A stretch of 5,209 nt of DNA. Origin: CAYGHE01 sp964349805 (lineage in GTDB: Bacteria; Patescibacteriota; Saccharimonadia; Saccharimonadales; Saccharimonadaceae). The notes beneath the pieces are model-generated. The model searched no databases. It saw only the letters and a list, made by a program, of their open reading frames with translations, and was not told the origin of the DNA. Shown here in pieces: positions 1-5,209 of this stretch. Made by a program: the position numbers and the translations under genes. Positions within the stretch are counted from its first letter, which is position 1. Each line of letters starts with the position of its first letter. The stretch lies in contig CAYGHE010000016.1 of assembly GCA_964349805.1 (NCBI GenBank), positions 1 through 5,209 of the forward strand, written 5' to 3'.

Positions 1-2
1 GA

Positions 3-728
3 ATTAATGACATCCTTGTTATCACTACTCCCGAAGATCAATCCCAATTCCAGCGTCTGCTAGGCGACGGGACACAATGGGGTATCAAGCTTTCATATGC
101 AGCACAACCTTCTCCAGGCGGACTAGCGCAGGCCTTTATTATCGGTGAGGATTTTATTGGCAAAGAAAAAGTTGCACTCGTGCTAGGAGACAATATTTTC
201 CACGGGGTCGACCTTGGAAAATCTCTCAAATCATGCGTTGATCCAGATGGCGGCATTGTATTCGCCTACAGGGTATCTGATCCTGAACGCTATGGAGTAG
301 TTGAATTTGACGAAAACAATCAGGCTGTCTCGGTTGAAGAAAAACCTATCCAGCCCAAATCTGACTTTGCGGTTGTTGGACTATATTTCTACGACAACTC
401 GATTGTCGAGATATCCAAGAGCTTAAAACCAAGTGACCGCGGAGAACTAGAAATAACATCCGCTAACGAAGAATACCTAAAACAAGGCAAGCTAACGGTC
501 ACGGTATTGAACCGCGGAGATGTTTGGCTCGATACCGGTACTATCGATAGCATGACCGATGCATCCGACTATATTCGTGTTTTGCAAAACCGTACTGGGC
601 TCATAATTGGCAGCCCAGAAGAAGTTGCTTGGCGGGAAGGCTGGATTAATGACAAACAGCTTCAAACACTAGCTGAGCCCCTTGAAAAATCCGGCTACGG
701 CAAGTACTTATTGGAGCTTCTGCGGTAA
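3..728 (+). CDS. rmlA: Glucose-1-phosphate thymidylyltransferase, 5'-truncated by window edge
   Basis: This cytoplasmic enzyme joins dTTP and glucose-1-phosphate to give dTDP-glucose and pyrophosphate, the first step towards dTDP-L-rhamnose. The frame is open from the first complete codon at position 3, so about 50 N-terminal residues, including the nucleotide-binding GxGTRL loop, lie outside the window; the family is usually ~290 residues and 241 are present. Visible family motifs, numbered from the first codon here, are ITTPED (8-12), LLGDGTQWG (19-27), PGGLAQAF (38-45), LGDNIFHG (61-68, containing the metal-binding Asp), VEEKP (111-115), VGLYFYD (125-131), RGELEIT (146-152), WLDTGT (175-180) and SPEEVAWREGWI (204-215). 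These distinguish RmlA from GalU or GlmU. The usual 'RQGL' near the allosteric region reads RTGL here. The stop is TAA at 726-728. No rmlB, C or D gene is visible, so the rest of the pathway must lie elsewhere. No clear terminator hairpin follows. Identification is near certain. Confidence 0.96.
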   Translation: MNDILVITTPEDQSQFQRLLGDGTQWGIKLSYAAQPSPGGLAQAFIIGEDFIGKEKVALVLGDNIFHGVDLGKSLKSCVDPDGGIVFAYRVSDPERYGVVEFDENNQAVSVEEKPIQPKSDFAVVGLYFYDNSIVEISKSLKPSDRGELEITSANEEYLKQGKLTVTVLNRGDVWLDTGTIDSMTDASDYIRVLQNRTGLIIGSPEEVAWREGWINDKQLQTLAEPLEKSGYGKYLLELLR

Positions 729-759
729 GTCGCAAAACTTGTTTGTCGATTCAGCACCA

Positions 760-788
760 TTGTATTTGCTTAACAGATGTGGTAGTAT
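760..788 (+). promoter_or_regulatory. Putative sigma70-type promoter with extended -10
   Basis: A TTGTAT hexamer at 760-765 lies 17 bp upstream of TAGTAT at 783-788. The -10 is preceded by TGG at 780-782, matching the TGn extended -10 element. It sits in the 107-bp gap between the rmlA stop and the next start, and would begin transcription near 795, about 40 nt ahead of the ATG at 836. Each hexamer matches the consensus only partly (3 of 6 and 4 of 6), so the call rests on spacing, the TGn element and location. If real, it makes the two following genes a unit separate from rmlA. Confidence 0.42.
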
Positions 789-835
789 AAAGCTAGTGTT
801 TAGGGCGCAAGCTAAAAACAAAAGGATCCACCACA

Positions 836-1390
836 ATGAAAACACCAACATCACATAACAAAAAACGTTTAATAATCACCTCTTCTATCGTTGGGGTTGT
901 TTTGATTTTTGGAGGTGTCGGTGCAGCAATATACATGAACAACTCTAACGGTGAACAACCTGCCGCAGAATCTACTACTGACACTATTGATAATAACCCC
1001 CCTACAGACGAGCAGCTTGAAGCAGCCGAAGAAATTAAAAAAGAGGCTGCAGAGAAAAATGAATCTATAGATGAAAGCCCGATCCAGGACGAAGAATCAG
1101 GTGAGGTAGGTGTAATAATTACTGCGGCCGAACAATCTAGCGGACAGCTAATGGTACGCTCTCTTATTCAAACCGTGTCTAACGATGGCACCTGCACGCT
1201 AACTTTGCGCAAAACAGATGGCACTACCGTAACCAAAACTGCTGGAGTTCAAGCATCTGCTAGCTCCTCGACCTGCAAAGGGTTTGATGTTCCTCTGTCG
1301 GAATTATCGCCTGGTGAATGGCGAATAACCGTAAGTTACAAAAGTGATACTCTGGAGGGCGCAGCCGGTCATACAGTGACCATAAACTAG
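836..1390 (+). CDS. Small single-pass membrane protein with extracellular beta-rich domain, function unknown
   Basis: I do not recognise a named family. The 184-residue product has a short basic N-terminus (KK at 9-10, R11) and one hydrophobic segment at about residues 12-33. A strongly acidic, low-complexity linker follows at about 38-90, rich in Glu, Asp, Ala and Pro. The C-terminal domain, about 91-184, has alternating hydrophobic/polar strands (LMVRSLI, CTLTLRKT, WRITVSYK, HTVTIN) suggesting an Ig-like or other beta sandwich. It has two cysteines, C120 and C147, that could form a disulfide outside the membrane. The likely topology is N-in with the domain outside; VGA at 28-30 could also be a signal-peptidase site. 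The ATG at 836 is preceded by AAGGA at 822-826, 9 nt upstream, a good ribosome-binding site. The next gene starts 19 bp after its TAG stop, so the two are probably co-transcribed. Exported and surface-exposed is well supported; a role as anchor or partner for the next gene's product is inference. Confidence 0.85.
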   Translation: MKTPTSHNKKRLIITSSIVGVVLIFGGVGAAIYMNNSNGEQPAAESTTDTIDNNPPTDEQLEAAEEIKKEAAEKNESIDESPIQDEESGEVGVIITAAEQSSGQLMVRSLIQTVSNDGTCTLTLRKTDGTTVTKTAGVQASASSSTCKGFDVPLSELSPGEWRITVSYKSDTLEGAAGHTVTIN

Positions 1391-1409
1391 CGCGGAGATA
1401 CTCATACTG

Positions 1410-2895
1410 ATGGACTTAGAAATCAAAAACCGGCCTATCCCAAAAACTCTGTTTTTCCTAGCTTGGTTAACACTGTCTATGCTGGCTATGGTTTTCATAA
1501 TAGTCAACAAGCCAGCACCAGTATCTGCGATTAGTGGCTGGGATGCTGGGCGGATTATCGATGATTTCGTATTTACCAGCAAAAACTCTATGAGCGTTGA
1601 TCAAATTCAGTCATTCCTAAACAGTAAAGTCCCTACCTGTGATACCGACGGTACTCAACCAGCAGCCGATTTCGGCAGGCCCGACCTAACACACGCTCAG
1701 TATGCAGCCTCTCAGGGGTGGCACGGTCCACCATATGTCTGTTTAAAAAATTATGTACAAGATGGTAAATCTGCAGCTCAGATCATCTATGATGCTGCAC
1801 AAGAATTTTCTATCAACCCTCAGGTCCTCATTGTTCTGTTACAAAAAGAGCAGGCCCTAGTAACCGATACATGGCCCCTTGATGGACAGTACCGTTCCGC
1901 AACCGGGTATGGATGTCCAGATACCGCCCCTTGCGATAGTGAATATTACGGATTCACTAATCAAGTATATTGGGCTGCTCGAATGTTTAGGGCTATCATG
2001 AACGATTCACCTACATGGTATACACCATACATTCTAGGTGACAACTATATCCAATATAACCCCGTTTCTTCGTGTAGTGGCAGTATAGTATATATCCAAA
2101 ACCGGGCCACGCAAGCGCTTTACAACTACACGCCCTATCAACCCAACCAAGCCGCACTAGATGCCGGATGGGGAACAGCCCCTTGCGGAGCTTACGGAAA
2201 TCGTAACTTTTATCTGTACTTTAATGCTTGGTTCGGAAGTAGCCTTGGTTTTATTTATAATGGCGTTGATTATAGTGCCGCATTCAACCCTACATATTAT
2301 GCCGATAATAACCCTGATGTAGAAGCAGCTCTGGGTACGGACCAAGTAGCATTATTTGAGCACTTCCTCTTCAATGGCATCTACGAAGGGCGTCAAGCTA
2401 GCACGGGATTCANNNNNNNNNNNNNNNNNNNNNNNNNNNNNNNNNNNNNNNNNNNNNNNNNNNNNNNNNNNNNNNNNNNNNNNNNNNNNNNNNNNNNNNN
2501 NNNNNNNNNNNNGCACTGCCTATGGAGATCATCTACAGAAATACGTCTGGCACTACGTGACTAATGGTGTGAAAGAAAGTCGCATAGCCGTCGGTGATTA
2601 TCGAGGCGGTACTACTGTGTACAACGGTGTAAACTACAGTGCAGCCTATAATTTCGATTACTATACGCGCACTAACCCAGATATCTGGAATGCCTATAGG
2701 CTAGATGACAAGAAAACCCTGGAGCACTTCCTCTTCAATGGCATCTACGAAGGGCGTCAAGCTAGCACGGGATTCAACGTGAATGCGTACAGAACTAGGT
2801 ACGCAGACTTGCGCACTGCCTATGGAGATCATCTACAGAAATACGTCTGGCACTACGTGACTAATGGCATCCACGAAGGACGTATAGGCTTATAG
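1410..2895 (+). CDS. Secreted lysozyme-like/'hemagglutinin'-type protein with C-terminal cell-wall repeats, interrupted by assembly gap
   Basis: One gene split by an N run. With 36 bp in place of the 100 Ns it would encode 473 residues. Residues 1-40 form a signal peptide: charged start, hydrophobic core at about 13-32, and VSA before a type I signal-peptidase site after A40. Residues ~41-278 form a domain that I know from secreted actinobacterial and saccharibacterial proteins often labelled hemagglutinin. Its marks are SVDQIQSFLNSKVPTC (62-77), INPQVLIVLLQKEQALV (135-151), YRSATGYGCPDTAPC (161-175) and YNYTPYQPN (238-246). Glu147 in LLQKEQ sits where lytic transglycosylases carry their catalytic Glu, so a lysozyme-like fold is plausible, but activity is not shown. 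Six cysteines (77, 111, 169, 175, 222, 259) suggest disulfides. From residue ~283 come two 100-residue repeats ending in HF/HY...NG..EGR motifs, seen in wall hydrolases of Firmicutes and presumed wall-binding. GGAG at 1394-1397, 12 nt before the ATG, is a rather distant ribosome-binding site. The stop is TAG at 2893-2895. Confidence 0.88.
2413..2512. other. Assembly gap (100 Ns) inside the repeat region
   Basis: Exactly 100 Ns, a conventional scaffolding placeholder rather than a measured length. The frame before the gap (codon starts divisible by 3) differs from the frame after it. A true length divisible by 3, such as the 36 bp seen at the equivalent place in the next unit (2777-2812), restores one frame. 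The apparent break of the gene is therefore artificial. Confidence 0.98.
2722..2867 (+). repeat. Collapsed repeat block, identical to both flanks of the gap
   Basis: Bases 2722-2776 are identical to 2358-2412 (55 of 55), directly before the gap, and 2813-2867 are identical to 2513-2567 (55 of 55), directly after it. Identity ends abruptly at both outer edges (t/g at 2357/2721 and t/c at 2568/2868). The middle 36 bp (2777-2812) have no visible counterpart because that part is hidden by Ns. The simplest reading is a 146-bp stretch present identically in both repeat units, including silent positions. Confidence 0.9.
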
Positions 2896-2898
2896 CGT

Positions 2899-2931
2899 AT
2901 TATGGAGCGAAATTATACTTCGCATCATAAT
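2899..2931. terminator. Imperfect hairpin at the convergent gene junction, possible bidirectional terminator
   Basis: The arm ATTATG at 2899-2904 pairs with CATAAT at 2926-2931, and GCGAA at 2907-2911 pairs with TTCGC at 2919-2923, around a 7-nt loop. Between the two stems lie an A-A mismatch and a possible G-T pair. It begins in the 4-bp spacer between the two stop codons and extends into the end of the - strand gene. No strong T-run follows it in either direction, so it does not match a classical intrinsic terminator; it may only slow or stabilise transcript ends, or be chance. Confidence 0.35.
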
Positions 2932-5116
2932 CAGCATCATCAACTTTTGACACCAACCCGTCTGTATCTACCGTGTACATTGTTTTGTTCGAAATATCAT
3001 GAAGAGTCTTCCCCATTATCCTCTCCAGGGCATGTGCCGAAGTGCCATCTATCTGCCCCGTCTCTGGTTCAAAGTCGCTTGGCATGAGATATGCGTCCAG
3101 TAATGGGTCTAGGAGGTCCAGCCTTGCCCAAAACATCGTGGAACCAATGAAAGGATACTTTGGCTTATCTCTTAGGTATTTTTTTGTATTCCCATCTGTT
3201 ATTTTTAATAATAGTTTTTTAATTGCTGCTTCATTAGACCCCAAATGTCTTGAAAGCGATACTATATGACCTTCTGGCCCAATAGCGCCAGTGCTTTTCT
3301 TTGAAAGCGTACTTATTATTTTCGTGGTATCTTGCGGCGTTAGTTTGTTCAATACATCCTTCAGCCACAAACCGCCATCCTCTCTGTGCAAGCTTTTTTT
3401 GCTATGCAATTTTAATACGTATTTGTAATTATTTAATGTTCGCAAACGATTAACTATGGTCAAGAAGGGCAAAACATCTCTACCTCTGTTTGGCACGGTT
3501 ACAATGTTGGTGTTCTTGTGATATTTACTAATCTTCTCTATATCTATATTCTTGTAGGCTACCGGCACTGATATATATAAATCAAAAGGAATGTTAATAT
3601 TCTTGAGTTTCTCGCTAAGGATATCCCACATATTCGGATAAAATAGATGTATCACCACTGCTAGCTTTGCCTGTTTCGAGTACTTAAATCCAAAAGATGG
3701 AAATGACAACCCATTACTCTTGTCGCCACTATATTTTGACAGAGTTTCTGCGATTCGCAGCAAACTATTATGTCCAAGGTGAGTAGAGGGTTCTATCATC
3801 GCTGACTCTGCCCACTCGTTCCAAGCGTTAATGAATACTATCGGAGATTTTACCTTTTTTTCGTTCAATTCATGTTTGAATATTTCATCCAACCAATTCC
3901 TGAATAGTTCTGGGGATGAGTTATAGAATGTGACCCCGTCAATTCCTTTTCGGCGCGCTTCGTTCGACCAGCTGGGTGAAACTGTTTTATAAACATTCGG
4001 ATTGTTTGTAAGGTTTTCGATTTCTTTCTTGGCGATAAAACGATAGTCTAAAACATGGCCCGTCCATCTAGTATCGAGTAGCTTCCCGTTAGTAAATTCT
4101 TGTGTTAAAAACTTCCTATCGTCCACCCAAGGTTTGAGCTCTACATTAGATGACCCCGTAGGCGTAAGATCCATAGTGGCGTCAAAGCCAAAATCATGGG
4201 GTTCAAAATTCTTAAAGTTAGTACACCCGACTAGCCATAATTCTTTGCCATAATTATCTTTAAAATATTTTCTCCAGACATCTGCATATCTATTTGGATC
4301 GTCTAAAAGATCAATTCGATACACTGTCAGTATAGGCTTCCCGTTCTCATGTATGTACCTGGGGTCATTTAGAATATGCGCAACATCTTCGATAAACTTG
4401 AGTGGGTCGTCTGGGTTGTTCTTTTGTTCGAATATTATATCGTTATCACCGCCATCCCACTTCCTTGTCCAGTTTTCGTTTGCCCAACATATCGAAAAGT
4501 TAAAGTCCCATTCCTTATTTTTCAACATCGTATTTATTGGTAATTCCATAACCTTCTTGCCCGAGAACCAATAGTAGTAAAACTGGAATCCATAAATACC
4601 ATACTTCTTCGCCAAATCAATTTGTTGCTTTATCACTTCGGGCAAACGTAAGTCATAGAACCCCAGATCACTTGGTAAAACTGGTTGCTGCTGTCCTACG
4701 AACCGAGGCACCGACGATGCTACATTTGACCATTCGGTGAAACCAGTACCCCAAGCTTCGTTATTTTCCTTAAATGGGTGGAACTGAGGTAGATAAATCG
4801 CCACAATTCTCGGGTCGTTGTCTGCGCGTTTATAAAAACTCTTGGATTCGCTTTCGTATCCGTATATCTTATTGCTCTGAAGTATATTGTTATGTTCTGC
4901 AAAGTTAACTGCTAAATCTGGGTTATATGTCTCATAGAAAAGTAGTTCGCTTTTTCTCTCTGGTTTGCTTGCGCTTTGTATAATCGGGGCGTCTCCAAAA
5001 AGGCGCTTTGAAGTCTTTTTTGCTAAGCTCACCAATCTTGGATTTCTTTTGGCAATTTTTCTTATAGTATCCGACTTACGCAACAAACCCACTCCTCTTT
5101 TAATAACTCGCTTCAT
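2900..5116 (-). CDS. WbsX/GH99-like and RgpF (rhamnan synthesis F) two-domain polysaccharide biosynthesis protein
   Basis: A 738-residue protein when started at the ATG at 5114-5116. Residues 1-40 are very basic, with no signal peptide or membrane span, so a cytoplasmic or membrane-peripheral location is likely. Residues ~102-460 match the WbsX-type (GH99-like) module of O-antigen clusters: IYLPQFHPFKENN (107-119), WGTGFTEW (122-129), QPVLPSDLGFYDLR (144-157), YYYWFSG (180-186), CWANENWTRKWDG (210-222) and FINAWNEWAESAMIEP (428-443), with Glu214, Glu434 and Glu437 as candidate active-site acids. Residues ~484-725 match the RgpF module: LAVVIHLFYPNMW (485-497), NRGRDVLPFL (543-552), LKLHSKKS (568-575) and FIGSTMFWARLDLLDPLL (656-673). 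RgpF acts in streptococcal rhamnose-glucose polysaccharide assembly, so a role in making or modifying a rhamnose-containing glycan is likely; rmlA nearby agrees. The exact reaction cannot be read from sequence. AAGG lies 5 nt before this ATG. The frame also stays open upstream (TTG at 5165-5167, then to the window edge), so a longer start is possible. The stop is TAA at 2900-2902. Confidence 0.93.
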   Translation of the reverse strand: MKRVIKRGVGLLRKSDTIRKIAKRNPRLVSLAKKTSKRLFGDAPIIQSASKPERKSELLFYETYNPDLAVNFAEHNNILQSNKIYGYESESKSFYKRADNDPRIVAIYLPQFHPFKENNEAWGTGFTEWSNVASSVPRFVGQQQPVLPSDLGFYDLRLPEVIKQQIDLAKKYGIYGFQFYYYWFSGKKVMELPINTMLKNKEWDFNFSICWANENWTRKWDGGDNDIIFEQKNNPDDPLKFIEDVAHILNDPRYIHENGKPILTVYRIDLLDDPNRYADVWRKYFKDNYGKELWLVGCTNFKNFEPHDFGFDATMDLTPTGSSNVELKPWVDDRKFLTQEFTNGKLLDTRWTGHVLDYRFIAKKEIENLTNNPNVYKTVSPSWSNEARRKGIDGVTFYNSSPELFRNWLDEIFKHELNEKKVKSPIVFINAWNEWAESAMIEPSTHLGHNSLLRIAETLSKYSGDKSNGLSFPSFGFKYSKQAKLAVVIHLFYPNMWDILSEKLKNINIPFDLYISVPVAYKNIDIEKISKYHKNTNIVTVPNRGRDVLPFLTIVNRLRTLNNYKYVLKLHSKKSLHREDGGLWLKDVLNKLTPQDTTKIISTLSKKSTGAIGPEGHIVSLSRHLGSNEAAIKKLLLKITDGNTKKYLRDKPKYPFIGSTMFWARLDLLDPLLDAYLMPSDFEPETGQIDGTSAHALERIMGKTLHDISNKTMYTVDTDGLVSKVDDADYDAKYNFAP

Positions 5117-5209
5117 TTTTGCCTTGTTATTCCTACGGGTGATCGTCGCTATATTGCTATCTTTCAAATGATTAATGATTAAATTTACAGGATAGTTAGT
5201 TTTTTTAAC
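5117..5209 (-). other. AT-rich upstream region of the WbsX-RgpF gene, frame open to the edge
   Basis: Read on the - strand, this segment has no stop codon in the frame of the gene. A TTG at 5165-5167 would add 17 residues, but no Shine-Dalgarno sequence precedes it. The encoded stretch looks unlike the family. It contains a perfect tandem heptamer AATGATT (+ strand 5167-5173 and 5174-5180). I see no convincing promoter. It is most likely a 5' leader, but an N-terminal extension starting beyond the window cannot be excluded. Confidence 0.5.

Larger units (their letters stand above)
2256..2892 (+). repeat. Two tandem 300-bp (100-residue) protein repeats, each made of two half-repeats
   Basis: Unit 1 starts at the Tyr codon at 2256 and unit 2 at the Tyr codon at 2620; unit 2 ends slightly short at the stop. 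The spacing is 364 bp as written and exactly 300 bp if the 100 Ns stand for 36 bases. Each unit has a first half opening YNGV(D/N)YSAA and ending NGIYEGRQAS, and a second half running from GFNVNAY to NG..E.R. The halves resemble each other, with a loose consensus of Tyr, then (P)D(I/L), Ala, a DxxxxL-type stretch, H(F/Y), NG and EGR. In unit 1 the closing EGR has become ESR. Tandem EGR repeats of this type occur in GH25 and amidase wall hydrolases of Clostridia and relatives, where they are presumed to bind the envelope. Confidence 0.85.

Noticed and set aside
799..816. Small hairpin TTTAG/CTAAA in the leader before 836, possible riboswitch or attenuator
   Set aside because: Only 5 A/T-rich base pairs with an 8-nt loop, and no conserved riboswitch core; expected by chance in such sequence.
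1304..1582. - strand reading frame across the junction of the two exported-protein genes
   Set aside because: It overlaps two well-supported + strand genes, including the signal peptide region, and has no family-like features.
2356..2895. A separate + strand gene starting near 2356 and running through the Ns
   Set aside because: Before the gap this frame overlaps the real coding frame of the secreted protein; it only becomes the true frame after the gap because 100 is not a multiple of 3. It is the 3' part of the gene starting at 1410.
2256..2895. CRISPR array or transposon repeats as the cause of the gap
   Set aside because: The repeat is a 300-bp coding repeat in frame with an exported protein; there are no short spaced repeats, inverted terminal repeats or transposase.
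2900..5171. Several short + strand reading frames opposite the WbsX-RgpF gene (for example 2902-3087, 3042-3269, 4353-4574, 4965-5171)
   Set aside because: They lie antisense to a gene with strong family motifs along its length, and their translations show no recognisable domain.
5167..5180. Tandem heptamer AATGATT x2 as an operator
   Set aside because: Two copies of an A/T-rich 7-mer are common by chance, and nothing ties them to a promoter.
1..5209. Reassigned UGA codon (as in some other Patescibacteria)
   Set aside because: All four genes read cleanly in the standard code with no internal TGA in frame. None uses TGA as its stop either, but four stops are too few to say anything.

Overview
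The window holds four genes: three on the + strand and one large convergent gene on the - strand. The most likely source is a Candidatus Saccharibacteria (TM7, Patescibacteria) genome assembled from a metagenome. This is inferred from three things: moderate-to-low GC, short exported proteins of a style I associate with that group, and an 'LLQKEQ...YRSATGYGCPD' secreted domain that I know mainly from Actinobacteria (the hosts of Saccharibacteria) and from Saccharibacteria. A taxonomic search was not possible here, so this stays an inference.

Layout. Positions 3-728 carry the C-terminal ~241 residues of glucose-1-phosphate thymidylyltransferase (RmlA), the first step of dTDP-L-rhamnose synthesis; the N-terminus lies off the left edge. 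A ~107-bp intergenic region with a plausible extended -10 promoter leads into a two-gene unit. Its first gene (836-1390) encodes a small single-pass membrane protein with an acidic linker and an extracellular beta-rich domain. Its second gene (1410-2895) encodes a secreted protein with a signal peptide, a lysozyme-like 'hemagglutinin'-type domain and two 100-residue C-terminal repeats of the kind found in bacterial cell-wall hydrolases. That gene is interrupted by 100 Ns. The Ns are a scaffolding artefact: the flanks are the two ends of a repeat, and a 36-bp fill restores the reading frame and an exact 300-bp period. The - strand gene (2900-5116) encodes a two-domain protein, a WbsX/GH99-like module followed by an RgpF (rhamnan synthesis F) module. 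It ends 4 bp from the stop of the secreted protein gene.

How they fit together. RmlA supplies activated rhamnose precursor, and the WbsX-RgpF protein belongs to families that build rhamnose-containing O-antigen or wall polysaccharides. The two middle genes make surface or secreted proteins. The window therefore looks like part of a cell-surface (polysaccharide plus exported protein) locus. I see no tRNA, rRNA, CRISPR array, insertion sequence or phage gene. No stretch over 300 bp lacks a gene.
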